In this document: positions 25,388 to 35,409 of the stretch, one piece after another
Numbering within the stretch: the stretch's first letter is position 1
Layout of the letters: each line of letters opens with the position of its first letter
Assembly: GCA_030015575.1 (NCBI GenBank)
Contig: CM057347.1
Location: 511,441,176 to 511,505,175 of the forward strand
Reading direction: 5' to 3'
Source of the DNA: Agapanthus africanus
Lineage: Eukaryota; Streptophyta; Magnoliopsida; Asparagales; Amaryllidaceae
Length of the DNA stretch: 64,000 bases
Notes under the pieces: model-generated
Told to the model about the DNA's origin: nothing
Seen by the model: the letters and a program-made list of their open reading frames with translations, nothing else
Database searches by the model: none
Program-made: the position numbers and the translations under genes

Positions 25388-25395
25388 TATAAATA
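25388..25395 (+). promoter_or_regulatory. TATA box of the Tat LTR
   Basis: TATAAATA sits within CCTATAAATAGG, itself a short inverted repeat, about 320 bp after the last upstream CACGTG pair. Transcription would start near 25420, placing all TTTAA palindromes in the RNA. The same box is at about 44983 in the 3' LTR. Confidence 0.7.
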
Positions 25396-25528
25396 GGAGC
25401 CAAGAGACACAGAGAAAAATATATATGCGCAGAGAAGAAAAAAGAAAAAAAGAGGAGAGCTTTGATACTTTGAAAAGACTCGGATCCTCTGCAAAAAACC
25501 CTAGGTAAGAAAGGGAAGGCCTTTTGAA

Positions 25529-26540
25529 AGAAAGAGAATTTAATTCTCAACAGAGTTTAACTCTGATAATGTAAAAACAGAAGAACATATTTCTTCTCTC
25601 TTTGATGGAGGACCTGCAAAGTGCACATCTCCCCTTAAGGTTGAGAATTTAATTCTCAATGGGTTGAGATCCTGCCATGCAGATCCAAAACATGGAGAAG
25701 GAATACAAGCACGAGAATTTAATTCTCACAGAACTATAGGAATTTAATTCCTTTAAAATAAAAGTTAGGGCTTGACCCTATATCATGGGAATTTAATTCC
25801 TTCAGAATAAAAAAGAAACAGGGTTTAACCCTAATTAAGAACCTAGTTCTGTTGCAGCAGCGGGAATTTAATTCCCTTAATCATAATTTAACAAAGGATG
25901 GAAGTTTAAACTCCTTAAAAAGCTTTGTTAGGGTTTAACCCTATTTGGTTTTTTCACATATATGAGGAATTTAATTCCTACAGAAAATTCAGAGTTAAAC
26001 TCTATCCCAGAATATAAGTCTTCGAAAGGAAGTAGGAATTTAATTCCTCTGAAATTTACAGCTCGAGGAATTTAATTCCTGAAAAAAGATTAACAAAGCC
26101 TCTAAACAAAATACATGGAGGCAGGGTCACGTGTCATCACGTGACCCCCCAAGAGATCTACAGAAAGCCCCTTTGAGGCAGCAACCCATGTGACCCACGT
26201 GACCCTCGGCAGAAGCTCTAATACATAGGCATTTGAATGCCCATCACGTGATGGCACGTGACGCTCTGAAAGACACGATAATCTCAGAATAAATAAAGGG
26301 AGGGCGCTCTCACGTGCTGCCACGTGACCCCTCTTGCCTTAGTGTTTAACACTAAATTAAAACTCTCAATAAAAAGCTTCATCTGCAGTGTTCAACACTG
26401 ATCTGTTTTAGTGTTTAACACTAATTTGAAAAGCCTTGTTGCTGGTGTTTAACACCAATTATCTCTTAGTGTTAAACACTAACTTGTCAACCCCATTCCC
26501 AGTGTTCAACACTGACTGCTCTGTAGTGTTTAACACTATG
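25529..26540. repeat. About 23 short TTTAA-centred palindromes with covarying arms
   Basis: Examples are GAGAATTTAATTCTC, CAGAGTTTAACTCTG, GGAATTTAATTCC, TAGGGTTTAACCCTA, GGGAATTTAATTCCC, AGAGTTAAACTCT and, from 26341, AGTGTTTAACACT, CAGTGTTCAACACTG and TGGTGTTTAACACCA. The centre stays TTTAA or a near variant, while the three to six flanking bases change on both sides together. They lie in the predicted R/U5 part of the LTR. Confidence 0.85.
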
Positions 26541-28041
26541 CTTTGGCCCAATTGGCCTAAACGGATAGAGGCAAAGCCTCTCCTGATTGGACTTAGCCCA
26601 AGATGGCCATAAGTCCTCAATTGGTGATTAACTGGTCCAATGGACTCATAACATAATTAATTCGTCGTGACCCCAAGTTGGGCCAAGGACTATTTAATCC
26701 ACTCCGGTTCTAGGGTACATCTCGTCACTCCTTTGATACTTGGCATTGTAATCCCTCAATGTCTTCAAAGAGGTAACGGGTCCCGACGACCACACATTGA
26801 TATGGACTGTGGGGTCCTTAAACTCATGTCTAATGCAAATTCCTGGTTACGTGGAACGCGGATAATGTCACTCTTTGACCCCGTGGAAAACGTCCAGAGC
26901 GGAGCCTGGTCCTCGCCAAGCACGGCAGTGAACCCGTGTGAAGCATCCAGAGCACAGCGGACTGTGGAGTCCTTAAACCCATGGACTACGACGTCCTTAA
27001 CCTTGACCGAGATGTCTTAAAACTAACAATGGACTGTGGGGTCCTCGAACCCATGGACTACGACGTCCTTAACCTTGACCGAGACGTCTTAAAACTAACA
27101 ACGGACCGCAATGTCCTTAAACTACCCACGGACCGCAATGTCCTTAAACTACCCATGGACCGCAATGTCCTTAAACTACCCATGGACCGCAATGTCCTTA
27201 AACTACCCATGGACCGTAATGTCCTTAAACTAGAACAATAGAGCCCCGTATGCTCTTTTGTCGGATCTAAACGGTCCCGTTTAAGTTGATCTTAGCCTCA
27301 AAGATGGCTAACGTATCCTTAAACTTTCAAACAGAGTGGACTATAAATCCCCCCAATTAACCCCGGCTTGAGGGTACATCTCTGAACTCCTCTGACATCC
27401 GTCGTTGTAATCCTTCAACGTCGTCAGAGAGGTGATGGGTCCCGACGGCCATACATTCATGGACCACTATGTCCCTAAACTGGAACATTAGAGTCCAAAC
27501 GCTCTTTTGTCGGATCTAAACGATCCCGTTAAGTTGATCTTAGTCACAAAGATAGACTAACGTATCCTTAACAAACGTTTGAGTTGATCTTAGCCTCAAG
27601 TACGGCTGACGTATCCTCAAACCAAACCCCCCCCAAACCCAAATCTAAGATAATACGGATTTGGACTATTCCACGCCCTACGGGCGACGACATAACTCAG
27701 TCTCCGTAAACAATCCACGGGCAACAAAATACAAAACAGACACCCACGACACGAAGTGACCATCTGGAGAAGGAGAAAGTTGTTACCGCAATGCGGTAGC
27801 GTAATTAACTGCAGGGGCTTGCGCCTGCAGGGAAGAGCGTCCCCACAATCAAAAACCCCTCAAACGAGGGGGGATCTGACGAAGTCTGCTACATCGGACG
27901 CATCCGTCTAAACCTTCGATACGTGGTGCCATAAATCAACTTGGCATCTTCGAAGATATGGACGGATAGCACCAATTAGCATCTGCCCCGAATCTCAGGC
28001 AAGACGCGGTGTCGCGCCGTCTTTCGGAGGGGAACAGATTC

Positions 28042-28060
28042 TGGCACGTCCGGTGGGACC
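28042..28060 (+). promoter_or_regulatory. Primer-binding site of the Tat element
   Basis: TGGCACGTCCGGTGGGACC starts five bases after the 5' LTR. It begins TGG, as sites that pair with the CCA end of a tRNA do, and resembles PBS sequences I recall from Tat-lineage elements. The tRNA identity was not determined. Confidence 0.7.
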
Positions 28061-28188
28061 TTTTCCTCTTTCCACTCCACACTTCGTGTGTCGTGACTCA
28101 CGAACCAATCGCGGTTCGCTAATGGTTGCCCTTGGGTTTCAAGATACTAAGAATTGGCGTCTTGCTTATTGCAGAAAGCAAAGGATCG

Positions 28189-30741
28189 ATGGCTTCTACT
28201 TCCGTGAAATTCTCCAACCGCTCAGACTGCAATTGCAACCAACGCTCTGCCTCGCCAGGAGGTATAGCGTACGGACCCCAAGCTGCCTCGCTATTCACAA
28301 TGCCCGTGGAACAGGTCACTCGCGCCACCACAGGATTGTTCTTTGGGACCATGGTCCCGCCGACAAACTTTACCGCTCCAGTGCTGACAACGGAGGCTCC
28401 CAAGAAGTCGGTCTTTGATCGACTTACCCCTGCCGCGGCTCCTCTCAACGAGTCGCCCAGCGTCAACGCCTCGGTCTTCTCTAGATTGGGCCAGAAATCC
28501 TTCGAACCCATCACGGGACCTACAATCTCAGAGAAGGTTGCTTCTAAGAAAGTGGTCGCTCCTATCCCAGAAGTCGTCAAGGCAGCCTCTCCGGCCAAAA
28601 GGTCGGTCTTTACAAGATTAACGGCTTCAGCTCCCGCTCCTACTGCCCAAAGGACATCGGTCTTTGACAGGCTAACACCAACAGCGACCCCCCACCTACA
28701 CAGGGGGCAAGACGAAACCATTCTTACCGCTGGCTCTACGCCGTCCGCTCGGCACGCTCGACGTCGCCATTGGCGCCGAGTGAGGAAGGCTGGGGGCAAC
28801 TCCCCCTCCGGGTTGACTCCATCGGCCCCGGTGGCAGAAGTTAATGCTGCTGTTCCAACTGGGAACAGCTTTGAAATGCTAAATAAGGTGCGAAGGAATT
28901 CTCCTACAGCAGTGCTGAAGAGGTCTCCTCCCTCATTAAAAGAGGTTGTCGAAATAAAACCCGAACAACCCCGATCTCCTCAACGGCTGTCTTCCAAAAT
29001 CTATAAGGTTTGGCGGCAGGCCCGAGACTCGATCATTGATCCAAACTTCTCCCGCCAGCACAAGAAGCCGAAAATCCAACCGGAAGCTGGTCACCAGGCT
29101 AAACCCCAAAAGGCTGTCTGGACGCCCACCTCAACGGCCCCCTCAACCTCCATGGCTCATAAAAGGAGGAGGCCAGAGAAGACCCCACAGCATGCAACGA
29201 CGGCTAAAAGCACTGAGCCCAGACGCCCTAAGTCTGGGGGCATGGTGGTGCACATTGTTTACATGGCCTCTGGAAAAGAGGAAAGCCGCACTTCTACGGG
29301 CCACCGACCGCTAACCCGATCCGTGACGAAAGCCCAGGAACAGCAACAAAAGCTGCAAGAAATGATGAATGCTATGGCCGCGCTCACCGGGCCAAAAGAA
29401 AACCCAGAAACGTCCTCAGACGCACTCCGGGAGGAAGAAACCGATGCTGAATTCCTTCGCCGGACACTGGAGAAAAGGGACAAAGAGGCTGCTGAACAAG
29501 CGGCCAACATACAACGGATGGGCCTTCTCTTCCAAGATGTGATAGGAATGATGATCCAGCAGGACTTACCCGCCGAGGATCCCCCGATCGTTCTTGAAGA
29601 CGACCGAGGAGAAACGTCAAATCCACCACCAGCCCTCTCAACGGCCAAGGAGGATGCAATCTCTAAGGCTGACTTGGCTGACTACATAGCCCAGCAAATC
29701 CGGGTTCACCACGCGACTGAGGCAGCTGGTCAAGTCGTGAAAACGGGGCGGCCGTATCCGAGCTGGTACGACCAAATCAAATACCCGCAAGGCTATACGA
29801 TACCAAAATTCCACGTGTATAAGGGGACCGGCAATCCCCATCAACATGTCGCCCAGTTTCGGGCCCTCTGCGGTAACACCGGCGGTGATGATAAATTGTT
29901 GCTCCGCCAGTTCGTGGGCAGCTTATCAGAAACAACGTTCGAATGGTATTCGGAACTCCCGAACGATTCTATCAAAACGTTCGCTGAAATGGAGTTGTTG
30001 TTCACTCAGCGATTTGCAAGTGCCAGCGAACGCACTCCAATAACTGCACTTATTAACGCCAGGGTAAAACCGGGCGAAACCTGGGTCCAGTACGCCATAC
30101 GATGGCGGAACTTGTGGTCGAGATGTGAGCAACGCATTGAGGAAGCACCTGCGGTGGGCATGTTCGTGGGAACTCTAGACCCTCATGCAACTATCTCCCA
30201 GTTTATGATGTTCTTTAAGCCAACCACATTCCAGGCTTTAATCGACAAGTTGGCTCAGATGGACCAGATGGGTCATAGACCACCTGCCCCGAAGTCGGAA
30301 TCTCGGAATGACAAGGGTAAAGGGAGGGCAACCTTTGTTGCGAATGCCCAGCAGCAACCTAACGCCCCGAAACCGGCAGATCAACTCGAGGAAAGGCGTC
30401 GGTATTATAATGAGAAGATGAAGCGTCCCTACTCGTTCCCACGGGACAAGACGAAACGGCTATTCGAGCTGGCAATACGCAACAGACTTATAAACCTGCC
30501 AAATCCAAGGCGACCGCCGCAACCCACCGAGGTGAATAACCCTAACTATTGCCCTTACCATCAGACGGTAGGCCATCCGATTGAAGATTGCTTCGTCTTC
30601 AAAGGATGGATTGAAGACCAGTACCTCCAGGGGAAGTTTGTACTATCCGAAAAGTGGAAGGTGAACCCACCACAGCCGCATGCTCCGAGGAAAGCGGATA
30701 CACCGGGGGCAACATGTTCTTTTATTGAAGAAGCTCCATAG
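28189..30741 (+). CDS. gag: Tat-element Gag protein
   Basis: The frame is open from 28126; I favour the ATG at 28189 (MASTSVKF) since 28126 lies close to the PBS. The N-terminal third is disordered and carries four copies of an SVFxRL motif (28405-28670). A coiled-coil-like stretch follows (about 29310-29540), then the retrotransposon Gag domain from YPSWYDQIKYPQGY to the TFQALIDKLAQM block (about 29755-30260). Last comes a zinc-knuckle-like YCPYHQTVGHPIEDC at about 30546. By family knowledge it forms the capsid. The frame looks intact and abuts pol. Confidence 0.85.
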   Translation: MASTSVKFSNRSDCNCNQRSASPGGIAYGPQAASLFTMPVEQVTRATTGLFFGTMVPPTNFTAPVLTTEAPKKSVFDRLTPAAAPLNESPSVNASVFSRLGQKSFEPITGPTISEKVASKKVVAPIPEVVKAASPAKRSVFTRLTASAPAPTAQRTSVFDRLTPTATPHLHRGQDETILTAGSTPSARHARRRHWRRVRKAGGNSPSGLTPSAPVAEVNAAVPTGNSFEMLNKVRRNSPTAVLKRSPPSLKEVVEIKPEQPRSPQRLSSKIYKVWRQARDSIIDPNFSRQHKKPKIQPEAGHQAKPQKAVWTPTSTAPSTSMAHKRRRPEKTPQHATTAKSTEPRRPKSGGMVVHIVYMASGKEESRTSTGHRPLTRSVTKAQEQQQKLQEMMNAMAALTGPKENPETSSDALREEETDAEFLRRTLEKRDKEAAEQAANIQRMGLLFQDVIGMMIQQDLPAEDPPIVLEDDRGETSNPPPALSTAKEDAISKADLADYIAQQIRVHHATEAAGQVVKTGRPYPSWYDQIKYPQGYTIPKFHVYKGTGNPHQHVAQFRALCGNTGGDDKLLLRQFVGSLSETTFEWYSELPNDSIKTFAEMELLFTQRFASASERTPITALINARVKPGETWVQYAIRWRNLWSRCEQRIEEAPAVGMFVGTLDPHATISQFMMFFKPTTFQALIDKLAQMDQMGHRPPAPKSESRNDKGKGRATFVANAQQQPNAPKPADQLEERRRYYNEKMKRPYSFPRDKTKRLFELAIRNRLINLPNPRRPPQPTEVNNPNYCPYHQTVGHPIEDCFVFKGWIEDQYLQGKFVLSEKWKVNPPQPHAPRKADTPGATCSFIEEAP

Positions 30742-30747
30742 GAGGTC

Positions 30748-33700
30748 GTGCTATCAACTAAAACCAAAAGAATGCTGAGAGACCTTCATGCGTGCCCTGC
30801 GATCGAATGGAAGGACCCTCTTGAACCTCAAATTATCGAAGGGATGCTAAGGCGCCGCCCGACTACAAAGACTCACGATAAGAGCCCAGATACTCACGCC
30901 CAGCCGTCAAAATCTTTAAAGAAAAAGAAGAAGAAATCCAAGAAGTCCGTGAAGCCTGGAAAAGAGCACACGAACTTGCAGAAGCAAATCGACGCATTGG
31001 AAGAGTACAACCAAAAGGCGCGAACTCCTGTCACATTGCAAGAGTTCCTCAACCACATCTTTCAAGAGGAAGACGATGGAGAAAGCACGTCGGATGAATC
31101 CGAAGGATATGTGGCGAGTTGTAATGTAATCTCCCACTCGTTTACCGATGATGGGAAAACTCCTGGCATTAGGAAACTGGAGGCAGAGCCTGTACCAGAA
31201 CGCGCATGGCCAACAGATGAAATGATCGACGCTTTTCTAGACGAGATTCGTCTAAAATGTAAAGCGGACCAGGAGCGTGAGATGACCACGTCGGAAGGAG
31301 CCAAATGCGGGCAACTGAACGAAAGAGTTGAACTACCCCTGTCAGAGCATAAGGCATCCGAAGCAGACAAGAAGATATTCAAGACGAGGAAAAGGTTTGC
31401 CAAAGCCATGTCAATGGGAATGAAGCTACCGCCCTCGGAAGGAAACACACACGATGGGGTAGAGACGCACCCTGACTATTGCACATATCATCGGAAAATC
31501 TCACATCCCACGGAGGAGTGCGACGCCTTTAAGATATGGTGGCAAGGATATGTTGCTCATCGGCAACATTTTAAGCGCATGAAACGCAAGATCCGTCGGG
31601 AGCGAAGAAGTACTGTCGATGGGCACAACAGAACGACTGGCAACTGTTGCATGGTTAACGCCAGGGGGTCACAAGTTCTCACCTTTGGGAGCGACTCTGA
31701 TGAAGAAATGGCTCTGGGCCCTCTCTTTAAAGAATCTGTCTCGGGGAAAGAGGAGGAATCGGAGATCTGCGAGAACATTCAGCTGCGCAATCGCACACTC
31801 CCAGAAAATAATCTCGAGCCCGGGAATAGAAAAGATAAGGGAAAAGAAAAGGTCACTGAAGATATCACGTTAGATGACCAAGTCACGAAAGAGCTGGCTA
31901 CCAAAGACCCTCCTAGGAAGAGTAAAGTGGACTATAACATCCTCGCGCACCTAAGGAAGCTACCTTCTCAGCTTAGCATTCTTGATGCCCTCCTATTATC
32001 GAAAGAAGCGCGAGACTCACTAATTAAGGCGTTACAAGAACCCGAGCAATTCCAAGCCTTCCTCGCCACTGAAAGGATGAAGGATGAACTGGAGGAAGTG
32101 CATACGGCCGACGTCACTTTCGGTGATGAAGACCTCCTTCTCGGGACGTGCGACCACAACCGGCCCCTATATGTCTCCGGATACTGCCATGATATCAAGA
32201 TAGGCAAGATCCTGGTGGATAATGGATCATCCGTCAACCTCCTTAATGTTCGGGTGTTGAAGGAAATCTGCATGAGTGTGCAACACCTCGCTCGTGACAA
32301 AATTACTATCTCCGGTTTCGATTCACAATCGTCACGGACTCTCGGATCCGTGATACTAACATTACGCTTCGGACTTCTCGTCACAGACATCAAATTCCAT
32401 GTCATTGACGCCAAGACCTGCTACAACGCCTTGCTCGGTCGTCCCTGGCTACACGAGTACAACATCATCCCCTCTACACAACATCAGTGTATGAAGTACT
32501 TCAAGGATGGTTTCGAGTATACCGTAACAGGTGAGTTAAACCCATTTTCCGTGAACGAAGTCCGTAAATACGAAGATGCGAAGTACTTTTTGCCAGATTT
32601 CGAGGATACAGAAAGGTGTCGCAAGCCGGAGAACAAAGCCGCCGCCGCCATCCCCGTTTTCGGGAGCGATACCGAAGAAGAGGAAGAGATAGTTTATGCA
32701 GGGCCATCTCAACGCAACAACCTGAGGACACCCGCCCCCGTATTAGTCTTCGGAAGTGATTCAGAAGATGAAGTTAATGCTGTGTTCTCCAATCGGCTGC
32801 CGACACAAGCACCCCTTGGCGATGACCATAGTTTGCAAATCACCATGGTACCGCGAGAACACTACAAGGACCTCGACGCGCTTCAGGCTCACGATGTGCA
32901 GGACCTGCAAACATTTTACGTCCCTCCCAGGCGAAGGGGCGAGAAGGTGATCCTATTTTACCGATCCTCAGAGTCGAAAATAGAGAAAGAGATCTGGCAT
33001 GGCGCAGATACTACGCTCGACAGGCTCCAACCCATCCGTCTGCCCAGATACTATACGGATGGATTAAAGAAGCTATTGAAGCGCCAAGGAGTACCCTTAA
33101 AACAGGCTGTTCGGCAGGCTCGGTTCTACAACAAGATTTGGGATGTCCCCGGGACTCAACGCAAGTTGCCCAACGGGAAGATGGAAACACTCGGGCTTGG
33201 ATACGCAAGAGCTGGAAAACGGGAACGGACTCACAGCAGCTACCCTATATATACCTTTGATGAAGAAGAGGACGCCCTGTTAGGAGATGCCAACCCTTCA
33301 TTAAAACTAGACCCTGCGATTGAAACACCGAGTCCGTCGTTTGAAGAACGAACGAACAAGCCTATCAGGAAAACGGGTCAGAAAGCTCGGGAAAACCACA
33401 ACCGCGAAATGGCCATCTACGAGAAGGCCAGGACGCAACGTCTATCTCAACGTGCTGCAAAAGACAAAGACGCTTATCCTCGTCAATCCATTGTGCGAAA
33501 GACCCGACGCAGAGACGGAGATAAATCAAGAAACGGCTCGGGTTTGTCCCTCATGAAGAAGATGAGTCAAGCATACTCCTTCCCCCGAGACAAGACGGAG
33601 AGGTTACTCAACCTCGCTATAAAACATCGAATGATCGCGCTTCCAGAGTCTAGACATCCTGAGCAAGCTAGCAAGGCTTCTCATCTGAGCTATTGCTCTT

Positions 33701-35385
33701 ATCACCGAGCCATAGGACATCCTACCGAAGACTGCTTCACCTTCAAGAACTGGGTCGAGGACCAGTACCGACGGGGTAGATTCGCTTTATCCGACGGCTG
33801 GAAGGTAACGCCGCCGCGAAAGCATGAGCCCAAGGCCGCAAGAGCAGAACCGGGTCCACTTCAGTCCACGAAGCGGGTTCGCACTTGTTATACGATTACG
33901 GTATTAGGGGAAGAGCCCGAGAACGTAGATGACCTTTACCGGTGCCTTGAGAACAGCGATGATGAGGTGATCTCGGAATTTCCGCCCGCTCCAAAAGAAC
34001 TGGAAGATGGTATACATACCACTGCAGATAACCTCAAGAAGATTGAGTTGGGATCGGCAGACGACCCGCGACCGACATTTGTCAGCGAGCTATTATCCGA
34101 AGAAAAGGTGGCTGCGTTAAAGAACGTGCTTCTACGGCATAAAGACTGCTTCGCGTGGAACTATTCCGAGATGCCAGGATTGGATCCGGAGATTGCTGTG
34201 CATAGATTAGCAATATCCCCAGATATCAAGCCAGTCAAGCAGGCGCCAAGGAGGATGCGGCTCGAGCTTGAGATGAGCATCAACGCCGAAGTCAAGAAGT
34301 TGATCGATTCAGGATTTATCCAAGAAGTCCAATATCCCGACTGGATTGCCAATATCGTCCCGGTAATGAAGAAGAATGGGATGGTACGCATATGCGTGGA
34401 TTTCAGGGATCTCAATAAAGCCTGTCCAAAGGATGATTTCCCGGTGCCGGTAACCGAGCTAATGATAGATAACACGTCCACTCACGAGGTTTTCTCCTTT
34501 ATGGACGGTTCATCAGGATACAATCAGATAAAGATGCATCCCGAAGACCAGAAGCATACCGCTTTCCGCACCCCTTTGGGTATATTTTGCTACAGGGTTA
34601 TGCCCTTTGGCCTAAAGAACGCTGGCGCTACCTATCAAAGGGCCATGACAAAGATCTTCGACGATCTCATACATGACATCGTCGAGTGCTATATCGATGA
34701 CCTCGTAGTAAAGAGCATGTCGTACGAGGAGCATTTAAAGCATCTGGAGACTGTATTTCAACGCCTTCGGCAATATAATTTGAAAATGAATCCCCTCAAG
34801 TGCGCGTTTGGAGTCTCCTCGGGCAAATTTCTGGGACTCATCATTCGACACCGAGGTATTGAAATAGATCCGTCAAAGATTAAAGCGATCATGGAAATGC
34901 GTCCGCCAAGAACGCTCAAGCAGCTGCGGTCTCTCCAAGGGAAGCTCGCATACATCCGGCGGTTTATCGCTAATCTTTCGGGCAAATGCCGTCCTTACGG
35001 CCACCTGATGAAAAAGGGAACTCCATTCGTTTGGGATCACAAATGTCAAGGTGCACTAAACGAGATCAAACAGTACCTGCAGAACCCTCCGGTGTTGGCC
35101 GCGCCGGTCAAGGGAAAACCCCTCATTCTTTATACGACCGCCCTCGAAGGTTCCTTGGGCGCATTATGGGCACAAGAGAACGATCAGGGGAAAGAGAGAG
35201 CACTCTACTACTTAAGTCGAGTTATACTGGGTGCAGAAAGCAACTATTCCCCCATTGAAAAGCACTGCTTGGCATTAATCTTCGCAATAACAAAGCTTAG
35301 ACATTACGCATTAGCACATGAAGTCCGTCTTATTTCGAAGGTGGACCCTCTCAAATATTTGATGTCGAAAGCCATATTGACGTGA
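30748..35385 (+). CDS. pol: Tat-element Pol, first part: protease, RT, RNase H
   Basis: Order: a charged Lys-rich N-terminus, a zinc-knuckle-like YCTYHRKISHPTEEC (about 31478), an aspartic protease with ILVDNGSSVNLL (about 32206) and the NALLGRPWLH block, a second zinc-knuckle-like YCSYHRAIGHPTEDC (about 33690), RT (about 34070-34950) with CVDFRDLNKACPKD, MPFGLKNAGATYQR and the YIDDLV catalytic box, then a Gypsy RNase H (about 35120-35380). The linker between protease and RT repeats a module of the Gag C-terminus. It abuts Gag on the left and the archaeal-type RNase H/integrase part on the right. Pol as a whole has about one interruption. Confidence 0.85.
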   Translation: MLSTKTKRMLRDLHACPAIEWKDPLEPQIIEGMLRRRPTTKTHDKSPDTHAQPSKSLKKKKKKSKKSVKPGKEHTNLQKQIDALEEYNQKARTPVTLQEFLNHIFQEEDDGESTSDESEGYVASCNVISHSFTDDGKTPGIRKLEAEPVPERAWPTDEMIDAFLDEIRLKCKADQEREMTTSEGAKCGQLNERVELPLSEHKASEADKKIFKTRKRFAKAMSMGMKLPPSEGNTHDGVETHPDYCTYHRKISHPTEECDAFKIWWQGYVAHRQHFKRMKRKIRRERRSTVDGHNRTTGNCCMVNARGSQVLTFGSDSDEEMALGPLFKESVSGKEEESEICENIQLRNRTLPENNLEPGNRKDKGKEKVTEDITLDDQVTKELATKDPPRKSKVDYNILAHLRKLPSQLSILDALLLSKEARDSLIKALQEPEQFQAFLATERMKDELEEVHTADVTFGDEDLLLGTCDHNRPLYVSGYCHDIKIGKILVDNGSSVNLLNVRVLKEICMSVQHLARDKITISGFDSQSSRTLGSVILTLRFGLLVTDIKFHVIDAKTCYNALLGRPWLHEYNIIPSTQHQCMKYFKDGFEYTVTGELNPFSVNEVRKYEDAKYFLPDFEDTERCRKPENKAAAAIPVFGSDTEEEEEIVYAGPSQRNNLRTPAPVLVFGSDSEDEVNAVFSNRLPTQAPLGDDHSLQITMVPREHYKDLDALQAHDVQDLQTFYVPPRRRGEKVILFYRSSESKIEKEIWHGADTTLDRLQPIRLPRYYTDGLKKLLKRQGVPLKQAVRQARFYNKIWDVPGTQRKLPNGKMETLGLGYARAGKRERTHSSYPIYTFDEEEDALLGDANPSLKLDPAIETPSPSFEERTNKPIRKTGQKARENHNREMAIYEKARTQRLSQRAAKDKDAYPRQSIVRKTRRRDGDKSRNGSGLSLMKKMSQAYSFPRDKTERLLNLAIKHRMIALPESRHPEQASKASHLSYCSYHRAIGHPTEDCFTFKNWVEDQYRRGRFALSDGWKVTPPRKHEPKAARAEPGPLQSTKRVRTCYTITVLGEEPENVDDLYRCLENSDDEVISEFPPAPKELEDGIHTTADNLKKIELGSADDPRPTFVSELLSEEKVAALKNVLLRHKDCFAWNYSEMPGLDPEIAVHRLAISPDIKPVKQAPRRMRLELEMSINAEVKKLIDSGFIQEVQYPDWIANIVPVMKKNGMVRICVDFRDLNKACPKDDFPVPVTELMIDNTSTHEVFSFMDGSSGYNQIKMHPEDQKHTAFRTPLGIFCYRVMPFGLKNAGATYQRAMTKIFDDLIHDIVECYIDDLVVKSMSYEEHLKHLETVFQRLRQYNLKMNPLKCAFGVSSGKFLGLIIRHRGIEIDPSKIKAIMEMRPPRTLKQLRSLQGKLAYIRRFIANLSGKCRPYGHLMKKGTPFVWDHKCQGALNEIKQYLQNPPVLAAPVKGKPLILYTTALEGSLGALWAQENDQGKERALYYLSRVILGAESNYSPIEKHCLALIFAITKLRHYALAHEVRLISKVDPLKYLMSKAILT

Positions 35386-35409
35386 CGACTCGCTAAGTGG
35401 GCCCTGCTC

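Larger units (their letters stand above)
24573..28036 (+). repeat. 5' LTR of the Tat element
   Basis: It spans TGTTTCCTGATTT to GAGGGGAACA. U3 (to about 25420) has paired CACGTG boxes and a TATA box. The transcribed part holds TTTAA-centred palindromes, four more CACGTG pairs, one copy of the tail repeat unit (26829-26955), and GGAC/GTCC hairpin repeats (26968-27240) with one unit more than the 3' LTR. Confidence 0.93.

Noticed and set aside
25323-25508. A 61-residue ORF repeated identically at 44918-45103
   Set aside because: It is present twice only because it lies in the two LTRs, and it spans the predicted transcription start.
28119-28799. A 226-residue minus-strand open frame
   Set aside because: It is the antisense shadow of the Gag N-terminus.
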